Assembly: GCA_937907455.1 (NCBI GenBank)
Contig: CALESQ010000063.1
Coordinates: 1 to 34,813, forward strand
Direction: 5' to 3'
Length of the DNA stretch: 34,813 bases
From: an uncultured Caldilineales bacterium
GTDB lineage: Bacteria; Chloroflexota; Anaerolineae; JAAEKA01
The position numbers and the translations under genes are program-made. Shown piece after piece: positions 7,962-15,461 of the stretch (positions are counted from its first letter, which is position 1; each line of letters begins with the position of its first letter). The notes below the pieces were generated by a model. The model was not told the DNA's origin. It saw nothing but the letters and a program-made list of their open reading frames with translations, and ran no database searches.

Positions 7962-7998
7962 AGAATTCGGAAGTGGCTTGACACCGCTTCCGAATTCT
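7962..7998. repeat. Intercistronic hairpin, perfect 12-bp stem
   Basis: AGAATTCGGAAG (7962-7973) is repeated as its exact complement (7987-7998) around a 13-nt loop, in the 87-nt spacer between two operon genes. No T-run follows on the minus strand, so it is more likely an RNA processing or stability element than a terminator. Confidence 0.8.
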
Positions 7999-8009
7999 CT
8001 TCGTCACAC

Positions 8010-10268
8010 CTATTCCACCACCAACACGTTGTCTTCGCTGGGTTTCCAGTCAGTTTCGCGGTTGTCGGCGCTGTTCTGACCGAAGAAACGCAGCTTGAAC
8101 TCGTAGCTGCGCTGGGCGGGGTCGCGCAGCAGCACGCGCCAGAGTTGGTCAGTGGCGTCCATCTCGCGGAAGGTGTAGCTCTTTTCGGCGTGGACGTTGT
8201 TCACGTCGTCGTGGTAACGCAGCGAGGCAATCACCAGCTTGTATTTCGTCCAGTCAACGAGGCTGGGGATGACGTTCACATCCAGCGCGGCGGTGGCACC
8301 GATGCCCACCGGAACCGTGCCGCCCAGATCGCGCTTGAGATCGGTTTGCTTCTCCTGCGCGCCGTTCTTGAAGATGATCAGCACGTCGTAGCTGAAGCCG
8401 CGCTGGTCGGGGTTGCGCAGTTGCAGCACCCACGGGCTGGATGCGCCCACGCTGCTCAGCTCGGCGTGATGCTCCGCGCTGAAGTCGCTGGTGGCGTCGC
8501 GGTAACGGGCATCCACTACCACCTTTTCGACGACTGCGAAATCGGCCTGGGCCAGGAAGGTGGTGGTCAGCGCCTTCTCGAAGGGATCGCTGATGTCCAG
8601 CGTTTCCCCGCGGCCTTGCTGCTCCGGCAAATCCATGCGCTGCCCGTCGGTCAGAATGTAGGTCACCTTGTAGAAATACGGCCCCGGCTCGTTGGAACTG
8701 CCGGTGTAGGTGAAATAGGAAGCGGTGCGGCTGTCGCGCGTCAGCTCGAAGCTCTGCTGCGCAGTAGGGGCGGTGGAACCGGGGTAGCGCATGGTCACAT
8801 GCGCGGCCTTCACCAGATCGGACACCGCGCCCAGCAGCAGCTTGACCTTGACAAAGCCCAACCGCCGGTAGGAGATGATCAACTCGCGCTCGCGGGTTTT
8901 GATGGTGCCGCTGGCGGGAATGCGGATGGTCTGGCCGGTGTCCTTGTAGACGATCTGGCTCCAGAAGTTGTATTCATCCTTCACTGCGCCATCCGTACCC
9001 TTGGCCATCACCTTGCGGAAGCGTTTTACCTCGTCGCCACTCTTGAAGGTCAGCTCTTTGGCGAATTTGATGCGTTCGTTGCGCATCTCGTCCTGCTGGT
9101 CATAGTCCATGAAGACCTTAAGGGCAAAGACCGGGTCTTCCACGAAGTTGACGTTGGCGTGTACCTTGACATCAAGCTCCTGGAACACCGGATTGCTCAG
9201 GTCCACGTAGGCGGTGTGGGACTCGATTTCCGGCGCGGTCAGCATGGTGGTGAGCATGGCGTTGGGGTTCACCGAGACGTTGACCACATCGGAACGCTCC
9301 ATCCAGATGTCAATGGTGGTGTGTTCTTCTTTGCGCGCGTGTTGCAGCCACTTGTCCTTGTTCTGCTCCTCGGTGACGCCGGTGATCGGTTCCTTGAACA
9401 GGCTGGGGATGATGTTGTTTTGCAGGATCGCCAGCGCCATTTCTTCCATCTTCTTGGTGGCATCTTCGCTGGGATCGGCATCGCGGAAGTCGCGGTTGTC
9501 AATCTCGACGTGCAGGCTGGGCACGCGTGAGCGAAACTCGGTGATTGAGCCGATTTCCGGCCAGGTGCGCCGGTAGACTACTTTGCCGTTCTTCTTGTGC
9601 GTTTCGGTAACGGTGATCAACTCTTTGACGTGGTCGTATATCTCATCAAGGCTGCCCCAGATGTGAATCTTGATGGCCGGAATGACCGCGGCGAAGCGCA
9701 GCTTGTAGAAGACGGTAGCGGGAAAGACGTTTTTCAGGATGGCCTGGCGGAACAGTTCGGAACCTTCCTGGTTGAGCAGCATGGAGAAGGTGGCCGTGTT
9801 GGCGCCCATCAGCGAGGGCTGCTTGGAACCGGATGAGGCCAGCACCATGCCGCCGCCGGTATCGCCCAGCGCGGACAGCTCCACCGTGCCATCTTCCATG
9901 AAGATCGGCGGATAGCCCAGTTCCGGCTCGACGCGCACGACCTGCTTGCCGAGGAAGCGATAGCCGCGGTTCTTTTCTGCGTTGAGTCGCTGGCGCAGGT
10001 GCGTGCGGATAGCCTGTTCGATCTCCGGCGTCACACCGGCCTGCACGCTGAGCTGCACATAGCCGCGCTGCACCTCCAGATCGTCCGGGGCCAGGCGGTC
10101 GGCATCACGCGCGTAAAGCAGAAAGGAAAAGAGCGGGTCGCCGGTGTCATCACGGGCGATAACAGGCCGCTCCGACATCATGTAGAACTTGTGGGGATTT
10201 TCGTCGTCGCGATAGATTTTAACGTGGGAAATTCCGGGGACGTTGAAGTTGTCATATAAACTCAGCAT
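8010..10268 (-). CDS. Paralogous large-operon protein (FYxLP/PSL family), 752 aa
   Basis: This is one of six paralogues. The N-terminal domain carries the family landmarks in order: KFYMMS (27-32), GDPLFSF (43-49), DGTVELSALG (126-135), PSLMGAN (151-157) and a YKLRF strand near 187. A middle block has YVDLSNPVF, the counterpart of DLNHPFF in its sisters. The C-terminal part contains beta-sandwich-like modules of about 100 residues, each with an LxYxD..N strand and a Y(K/E)(V/F)xx...DG-like hairpin; the last ends in NVLVVE. No signal peptide, membrane span or catalytic motif is visible. The start follows AGGAG; an in-frame ATG is not available closer. The spacer to the shorter paralogue upstream holds heptamer repeats. 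Function unknown. Confidence 0.85.
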   Translation of the reverse strand: MLSLYDNFNVPGISHVKIYRDDENPHKFYMMSERPVIARDDTGDPLFSFLLYARDADRLAPDDLEVQRGYVQLSVQAGVTPEIEQAIRTHLRQRLNAEKNRGYRFLGKQVVRVEPELGYPPIFMEDGTVELSALGDTGGGMVLASSGSKQPSLMGANTATFSMLLNQEGSELFRQAILKNVFPATVFYKLRFAAVIPAIKIHIWGSLDEIYDHVKELITVTETHKKNGKVVYRRTWPEIGSITEFRSRVPSLHVEIDNRDFRDADPSEDATKKMEEMALAILQNNIIPSLFKEPITGVTEEQNKDKWLQHARKEEHTTIDIWMERSDVVNVSVNPNAMLTTMLTAPEIESHTAYVDLSNPVFQELDVKVHANVNFVEDPVFALKVFMDYDQQDEMRNERIKFAKELTFKSGDEVKRFRKVMAKGTDGAVKDEYNFWSQIVYKDTGQTIRIPASGTIKTRERELIISYRRLGFVKVKLLLGAVSDLVKAAHVTMRYPGSTAPTAQQSFELTRDSRTASYFTYTGSSNEPGPYFYKVTYILTDGQRMDLPEQQGRGETLDISDPFEKALTTTFLAQADFAVVEKVVVDARYRDATSDFSAEHHAELSSVGASSPWVLQLRNPDQRGFSYDVLIIFKNGAQEKQTDLKRDLGGTVPVGIGATAALDVNVIPSLVDWTKYKLVIASLRYHDDVNNVHAEKSYTFREMDATDQLWRVLLRDPAQRSYEFKLRFFGQNSADNRETDWKPSEDNVLVVE

Positions 10269-10287
10269 GTCATACGCTCCTGTTGTT

Positions 10288-10350
10288 TCAGTAAGCAGTA
10301 TTCAGTCTACAGTATCCAGTTTTGGGGCTTGCCATTTACTGAATACTGTT
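10288..10350. repeat. Heptanucleotide intergenic repeat with dyad symmetry
   Basis: Degenerate 7-bp units (TTCAGTA, AGCAGTA, TTCAGTC, TACAGTA, TCCAGTT) are followed, after 14 bp, by complementary units (TTACTGA, ATACTGT). CAGTATTCAGT (10296-10306) and ACTGAATACTG (10338-10348) are exact complements, so the spacer transcript can fold. It lies between two paralogue genes. Confidence 0.8.
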
Positions 10351-10357
10351 ACCGAAT

Positions 10358-11047
10358 CTAAACAAGATTGATCACCTGCACGCACGCGGCGAGGTCGGCG
10401 ACATGGACCGGGCCGCGCAGGGTGATGGGATGGCGGGCGGCGCTGCTGCTCGTGCTGTGCAGCGACAACGAGGCGTTCACACCGGCCTGCTTGAGCATCT
10501 CTTCCACACGGGTTTGCGTGCTGCTGCCGGTGGCCTGTACCTGCGTCTTGTACTCAATAAACGCATCAGGCAGGTCGTTTTTCCACGCCGTCTGCACTTT
10601 TTTTGCCTGTGCGCCGTCCAGGTTCAAGCTGAAAGAGCAGCGATTGGTTCCGGCCAGCGAGGGCGTACCCGTGGCGGATACTCCCTCGACCAGCACCAGC
10701 GTCACCGCGCCCTCCAGCCAATCGGGCGAAAGCAGCTCCGGCACAGGGATGGCAGCAGGGGGTGTGCGGGGCGGCGCGGCCGCGGCCAGACGGGCTTGCA
10801 AGCCCGCCAGCAGCGCGGCGCGCTCCGCTTCGGTCAAGTTCAGGTCTGCGGTGAGGCTGCACTGGCCGCCCGCCACCTCGCCGTGTCGTTTGTACAGCAG
10901 CAAGTTGATCTCTGGCTGGCCCTGTGCATCAAGCGCCACGCGCGGGCGGCTGGGCAGCGCATAGAAGCGGCTGGGGCTGGCGCTGTCTGTGTACACGGCC
11001 ACAGCAGGCAGGCCGGGCAGAGTGAAGCGGCTGGCTGGATTAAGCAT
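10358..11047 (-). CDS. Short paralogue: stand-alone N-terminal domain of the FYxLP/PSL family
   Basis: This 229-aa protein aligns by motif with the first 200 or so residues of the five long paralogues: RFYALP (27-32), GQPEINLLLY (43-52), EGAVTLVLV (112-120) and PSLAGTN (129-135). It has none of the C-terminal modules. The stop is followed by unrelated spacer DNA with no downstream in-frame continuation of family sequence, so it looks like a natural single-domain member rather than a fresh truncation. It starts 3 nt after the phospholipase D-like gene stop, with GGGAG inside that gene's end, so the two are probably translated together. Role unknown; it may cap or nucleate assemblies of the longer members (inference). 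Confidence 0.8.
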   Translation of the reverse strand: MLNPASRFTLPGLPAVAVYTDSASPSRFYALPSRPRVALDAQGQPEINLLLYKRHGEVAGGQCSLTADLNLTEAERAALLAGLQARLAAAAPPRTPPAAIPVPELLSPDWLEGAVTLVLVEGVSATGTPSLAGTNRCSFSLNLDGAQAKKVQTAWKNDLPDAFIEYKTQVQATGSSTQTRVEEMLKQAGVNASLSLHSTSSSAARHPITLRGPVHVADLAACVQVINLV

Positions 11048-11050
11048 GGC

Positions 11051-12640
11051 TCAGCTCCCGCTGCCGGTAACCGCGCCGCCGCCACTCATGAAGGCGCGTG
11101 CCAGGCCGGTGCCCCACACCTGCCGCGAGTCGACATCCATCACTTCGTCGTAGATCGTCTGCTCCTGGGCCGTCAGCGTCACCGTGGTCAGCGGCAGGCG
11201 CAGCCGGTCAATCTGCCGCGAGCCGGGCGTGCCCTGGAAGGGGATGGCAAACCAGGCCGCGATGCCGCTGGCAAGGTTGGTGATCGAAGAGCCTAGGTGC
11301 GGCTGCCAGAGCGCAGCGCGGTGCTGCGGCACAGCCAGCCCCTGCTCATCCATGTAGGCCACGTTGTGTTCCATATCGGTGTACAGACTGCGGCGCATAG
11401 CATTGGCCGAGCCGATCATGGCCCAGGTGTCGTCTACCAACGTAGCTTTGGTGTGAATAACTTTGGAACGGTGCGAGAAAACGCCGATGCGGTCAAGAAT
11501 GGGCGACCCCGCGGGGATGCCCTTCAGCAGGTGGTTGTTGATTGCCACCGCGAAGAACTTGGCCAGCATGTTGTTGGGCGCGTCGTTGGGATCAGCCTGG
11601 CCGGTGAGCAGAATCACGCGCAGGCCGCTTTGTGCTTTGATCGTTTCGTTGATCCAGTCGAAGATTTCGGCGGAGAAGAAACCCTGATCTTCCATGTAGA
11701 TCACGTTGTCGGCGGCCTTGAGCGCCTTTTCCCACACCTGGCGAATCTGAAACAGGCCGCTGGTGGCGTAGCTGAGCGGTTGATTGGTGGGCAGCACGGT
11801 GCTGGCGATGGTGGAAAAGTTCATGCGCGGCAGGGTGCGCAGGCTTTGCACGTGCAGCGTGCCCGCTGTGCCGGTGACAGTGCGGCTGGGCAAGTTGGGC
11901 ATGCTGGTGGTGTGGCTGTCGGCGGTTTTGACGCGGCCAGTCAAGCGCACCACCGAGCGGCTGCGTACCTCGTTCCACATGTCGCGAAACGCGCCGTGGA
12001 AGTCGCTCAGCACCGCGCCGGAGGCCTTGACCTGCACATCGTGCCAACTGGCATCCCAACGGAAGGTCTCCATGTCAATGCCGCCGGTAAAGCCGACCGC
12101 ACTGGACTCAGTACCTACCAGGGCAAACTTCATGTGGACTGCGCCCGCCGGGTGGCTGAGAATGTTCAGCACCGCCTTGTCGGCCAGCGCCGGCTCGGCG
12201 CGCAGGGTGGTGATGAGCTGGATGGTGTCGTCGTTCAGGTCGAGCATACCGGTGAGGCCGCCGGCCAGCCCGCTGCCCAGCGAGGCGCGCAGCAGACGGC
12301 TGTTCAGCACCTCCGGGGCCATTACCCAGCCCATCACGCGCACGTCCACACCCGCTTTGGCCTTGGCCTTCAGCAAGTCAGCGACCGACGCGCCGCTGGA
12401 GCCGTCCAGCGAAAAGCTGTCTTTCATCCACCAGCCGGTGAGATAGATGAAACCGCCGCTGCCCACGGCGTTGATGGCCGCTTTCAGCGCCGGAAAATAG
12501 CGCGTGCCGTGTACCAGCGGCTCGACCTTGCAATTGGTGTGAGTCGGAATTGAGGTGCCGGGGCTGCCGCTCAGGCTGCCACCGGTGGCCGGGGTATGGG
12601 TCAACATATAACGATCTTTCAATTCAGCAAACGTAGGCAT
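11051..12640 (-). CDS. Phospholipase D-like (HKD) protein
   Basis: This 529-aa protein has two PLD half-domains. The second HKD motif is complete: HTKATLVDD with His396, Lys398 and Asp403, then GSAN (410-413). The first is HMKFALVG (His169, Lys171), where the usual Asp is Gly176, followed by GFTGG. PLD enzymes cleave or transfer phosphodiesters of lipids or nucleic acids through the paired histidines, and both histidines and lysines are present here, so activity is plausible. No signal peptide is seen. AAGGAG precedes the ATG. The neighbours are two FYxLP/PSL paralogues, the downstream one only 3 nt away. Substrate (phospholipid, prenyl diphosphate-derived product or other) cannot be told from sequence. 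Confidence 0.88.
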   Translation of the reverse strand: MPTFAELKDRYMLTHTPATGGSLSGSPGTSIPTHTNCKVEPLVHGTRYFPALKAAINAVGSGGFIYLTGWWMKDSFSLDGSSGASVADLLKAKAKAGVDVRVMGWVMAPEVLNSRLLRASLGSGLAGGLTGMLDLNDDTIQLITTLRAEPALADKAVLNILSHPAGAVHMKFALVGTESSAVGFTGGIDMETFRWDASWHDVQVKASGAVLSDFHGAFRDMWNEVRSRSVVRLTGRVKTADSHTTSMPNLPSRTVTGTAGTLHVQSLRTLPRMNFSTIASTVLPTNQPLSYATSGLFQIRQVWEKALKAADNVIYMEDQGFFSAEIFDWINETIKAQSGLRVILLTGQADPNDAPNNMLAKFFAVAINNHLLKGIPAGSPILDRIGVFSHRSKVIHTKATLVDDTWAMIGSANAMRRSLYTDMEHNVAYMDEQGLAVPQHRAALWQPHLGSSITNLASGIAAWFAIPFQGTPGSRQIDRLRLPLTTVTLTAQEQTIYDEVMDVDSRQVWGTGLARAFMSGGGAVTGSGS

Positions 12641-12712
12641 GAATGGATCTCCTTACGATAAAACCATGAAAATGGGCGTCATGGATACTGCGTATTGTGT
12701 AGCGGTCAACAG

Positions 12713-12731
12713 GCGTAAAGCGACTTTACGC
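12713..12731. repeat. Intercistronic hairpin, perfect 8-bp stem
   Basis: GCGTAAAG and CTTTACGC flank a 3-nt loop in the 98-nt spacer between the 861-aa paralogue and the phospholipase D-like gene. There is no T-run, so it is probably a processing or stability structure. Confidence 0.65.
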
Positions 12732-12738
12732 AGCAGGG

Positions 12739-15324
12739 TTACCGCTGCGGCGCGCGCAGGATGAGCTTGTCGCGGTTGCCGGGCTGGAATTCGCCCGCGC
12801 TCTCCGTGCCGTCGGCCAGCATGGTGGTGATGCGCCAGCGATAGTCGCGCGCCTGCCGGTCAGCCAGCCGCACTTTCCATTCCTGGGTGTGCGTGGCCGC
12901 GTCGTCGGTGATCAGCAGCGAGGTGCTTTGATCGAAGCTGGCGTCGCCGTTGGGATCGCTGTATTCCAGGTCCACCAGCAGCGCAGCGATGCCCAGCGCG
13001 GCCAGCGTGCTGCCCAGCGGCAGATAGTTCACCGCCACACGCAGCGTGCCCTCGGCTGGAATGCCCACCACCAGGTTAACCGACTGCGCCTCGCGCCAGG
13101 TCTCCGTCTCCAGGCCGCTGTCACGGAAGATGCGGCGCTGCTGATAGCGCAGCACCGGCGGCGGGGTGGCCGCGGGCAGGCGCACCGACCAGCGCGCCAG
13201 CTTGCCCGGCTCGGTCAGCTCCAGGCTCTTGCTGTCCACCAGCGCACCGTTTTGCAGCGCCTGCAAATCCACCAGCACGCTTTGCAGCTCATCCAGCGGG
13301 TCCTGCATCAGCACATCGGCTTCCAGACGATTGGCGCGCGGCGCGCTGATCATCACCGTATCCTCGGCGCCGCCCGCGTTTGGGTCGGGCAGGGTGATCG
13401 GAGCCAGCTCTTGCCGCGTGCCGTCGCTGAAGAAGATCGTTTGCGTCACCTCGAAGGTGTCATCGGGACTGGCGACGCGCACCGGCACCACCGCAGAGCG
13501 GTTGTTGCTGTCGAGCCGCACCAGCGTAGAGTCGTCTACGTTGTGCGCAGCGTTGACGTAGCGCACGCGCGCCTGAATTTCGCTGATGTCCTCCGGCAGG
13601 TTGGGGGCCAGCGCCACCGTCACCGGCAGCACGCTGCCCAGCAGGCCGGGCCGCGCGGTCAGGGTGGTCGCCTCGGTCTTGATCCAGGGGCTTTCCACGC
13701 GCGGGGTGTGCAGGCCGATGCCAAAATCGTTGCGATAGTCCGCGATCAGCTTGTATTCGTATTCGCGGTTGAGGGTCTTGTCGAGGACGAAGCTGAAATC
13801 CTTGCTTTCGTTGGTCGCGCGCAGGATCACCTCGGCGGTGTCCTTGGGCGCGCTGCCGTCGGCACGCACCCCGTAGCGCAGTTGCACGGTGAGCTGCGAT
13901 ACACCCTCCGCGGCGAAGTCCACATCGCGCGAGTTAACGTTGATGTTGAGGCGCTCGAAGAAGGGGTGGTTGAGGTCAATGATATGGACATGCTTTTCCA
14001 TGTCGCGCGCGGCGGCCAGGAATTGCACGAAGTTCTGCGGCGCGTAGTCGCGCTGCTGCGCGGTCACCTGGCTGAGGTTGTAGGTGACAGTGCGCTCCTC
14101 CTCCTGGCTGATACGGCGCAGGGCAAAGGCAGCCTGGGGCCGGCCCAGCCGGTTCCACACGTCGGCCGCACTTTGCGGCTGGCCGCTGCTGCCGGATCCG
14201 CCACTGGCCGCGCCGCCTCCGGCGGGGGAACCTGGCGAACCCGCACCACCTGCACCAGCGCCTGCTCCGCCCGCACCACCTGCACCTGCTCCGCCCGCGC
14301 CACCCGCGTCGCCGCCGGTTGTGGTGCGGCGCGTCTCAGGCCGCAGCGCGTCGCCCATGCCGGCCACTACGGCCACGCTCGGCCCCTGGCTCATGGCGGC
14401 TGCCACGGTGGAGCCGCCTGCCGGCACGCTGGTGGCGGGATTCTCCGCGCTGATGGTGTCACCGGTTACGCGCGGCTGGCCGGGGGTCAGCGAAGGCTGG
14501 AAGAGTGTGCCGCTCGCCAGGTCTTTCACCAACTGGTCAATGCGGCTTTGGCGCTCGCGCACCGCCTCTGGCGTGGACAGTTCCAGCGTGCGCGCGGTTT
14601 CCTTGATCTTGATCGCCTCACGGCGTTTCAGTTCCTCGGTGATGTTGTCCACATCGGCGCGGAAGAAGAGCGTGCCCAGCGTGAAGCGGGTGCGCATGTA
14701 TTCGTAGGCCGACTTGAAGTTGATGGTGATCTCCAGATCGTAGGCCGGAAACAGGCCGACGTACTCCAGATCGTAGATCACGCCCACGGGGCGAGCGTTG
14801 ACGCCCCCTTCCATCACGCCGAGGAAGAAGGCCGTGCCGTCCTGCGACAGCGAAAAGGAGAAAATGGCGCGGTTGTCGCCATCCATTGAGGGTTGGCCCG
14901 CTCCCAGAATGTTTTCGATGAAGCGCGGGCCGCGCGCCACCAACGGCGCGCCGCCTGCGGTGGTGTCACCGGCTGCGCCAGCGGCCGCGCCGCTGTCCTC
15001 GCCCAGGGCGATGACGCGCACGCTGCCTTTCTTGAACGGCACTGAAGCCAGCGTGACGCCGTCACCGAAGCGATCGGTCAATTGCTGTTCGATGCGCTCC
15101 TTCAGGCCGCCGATGCCCAGATCAACGGTCATGTTGAGGAAGCCGCCGGACAGCAGATCTTCGGACGCGCCGCCCTTGCGATAGGCAAACAGGTCGAAGA
15201 GCGGCTCACCGTTTTCGTAGGTGATGTGCGGGTTGCCCGGCAGATAGTAGAATTGTTTGGCATTGTCGGCATCCTGAAACACGGTGATGCCCAGGATTTC
15301 CATGCGTGATTCGAGGTTTAACAT
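12739..15324 (-). CDS. Paralogous large-operon protein (FYxLP/PSL family) with Gly/Ala-rich linker, 861 aa
   Basis: This is the longest family member. N-terminal landmarks: QFYYLP (24-29), GEPLFDLFAY (39-48), GGFLNM (60-65), KGSVRVIALG (99-108), PSMDGDNRAIFS (145-156) and VGVIYDLEYVGLFPAY (180-195). A low-complexity Gly/Ala/Ser linker (337-381) separates this from a middle block with VTYNLSQV, DYAPQNF and DLNHPFF (450-456), and then C-terminal beta modules (for example FEVTQTIFFSDGTRQE and a final YRWRITT...DGT unit). Compared with its sisters, the extra length is mostly the linker. GGAG lies 9 nt before the ATG. No secretion signal. Function unknown. Confidence 0.86.
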   Translation of the reverse strand: MLNLESRMEILGITVFQDADNAKQFYYLPGNPHITYENGEPLFDLFAYRKGGASEDLLSGGFLNMTVDLGIGGLKERIEQQLTDRFGDGVTLASVPFKKGSVRVIALGEDSGAAAGAAGDTTAGGAPLVARGPRFIENILGAGQPSMDGDNRAIFSFSLSQDGTAFFLGVMEGGVNARPVGVIYDLEYVGLFPAYDLEITINFKSAYEYMRTRFTLGTLFFRADVDNITEELKRREAIKIKETARTLELSTPEAVRERQSRIDQLVKDLASGTLFQPSLTPGQPRVTGDTISAENPATSVPAGGSTVAAAMSQGPSVAVVAGMGDALRPETRRTTTGGDAGGAGGAGAGGAGGAGAGAGGAGSPGSPAGGGAASGGSGSSGQPQSAADVWNRLGRPQAAFALRRISQEEERTVTYNLSQVTAQQRDYAPQNFVQFLAAARDMEKHVHIIDLNHPFFERLNINVNSRDVDFAAEGVSQLTVQLRYGVRADGSAPKDTAEVILRATNESKDFSFVLDKTLNREYEYKLIADYRNDFGIGLHTPRVESPWIKTEATTLTARPGLLGSVLPVTVALAPNLPEDISEIQARVRYVNAAHNVDDSTLVRLDSNNRSAVVPVRVASPDDTFEVTQTIFFSDGTRQELAPITLPDPNAGGAEDTVMISAPRANRLEADVLMQDPLDELQSVLVDLQALQNGALVDSKSLELTEPGKLARWSVRLPAATPPPVLRYQQRRIFRDSGLETETWREAQSVNLVVGIPAEGTLRVAVNYLPLGSTLAALGIAALLVDLEYSDPNGDASFDQSTSLLITDDAATHTQEWKVRLADRQARDYRWRITTMLADGTESAGEFQPGNRDKLILRAPQR
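14182..14316 (-). repeat. Low-complexity minisatellite encoding a Gly/Ala-rich linker
   Basis: Imperfect short units (GCACCACCTGCACC, GCTCCGCCCGCACC and variants on the plus strand) encode GGAGGAGAGG-type sequence in the 861-aa paralogue. The run lies between the N-terminal and middle domains and is likely a flexible spacer that varies in length between strains. Confidence 0.75.
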
Positions 15325-15357
15325 ACGTGGTTACTCCATTCGATTGGGGAACAGGGA

Positions 15358-15393
15358 ACAGTAAGCAGTAAATAGTGAGTAGTAAACAGTAAG
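15358..15393. repeat. Heptanucleotide intergenic repeat
   Basis: Five consecutive 7-bp units (ACAGTAA, GCAGTAA, ATAGTGA, GTAGTAA, ACAGTAA) lie in the 137-nt spacer between two paralogue genes. Same CAGT-centred family as the arrays near 10.3, 20.1 and 20.7 kb. Confidence 0.85.
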
Positions 15394-15461
15394 GAGATCA
15401 GAAATTGTTACCTGCATGGTTTCGCTACGGCTGCGGCAGACGGCCACCTCAACCGGCGGAG

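Noticed and set aside
6780..9530. Long plus-strand open frame of 916 codons antisense to two operon genes
   Set aside because: It has no start context, its translation is low-complexity His/Val/Gly-rich, and the opposite strand has coherent, motif-bearing proteins with ribosome sites. It is a GC-driven shadow.
11297..12553. Plus-strand open frame of 418 codons antisense to the phospholipase D-like gene
   Set aside because: The minus strand has clear HKD motifs, so this is a shadow.
12889..14889. Plus-strand open frame of 666 codons antisense to the 861-aa paralogue
   Set aside because: The frame is a complement of the real gene with no domain and no ribosome binding site.
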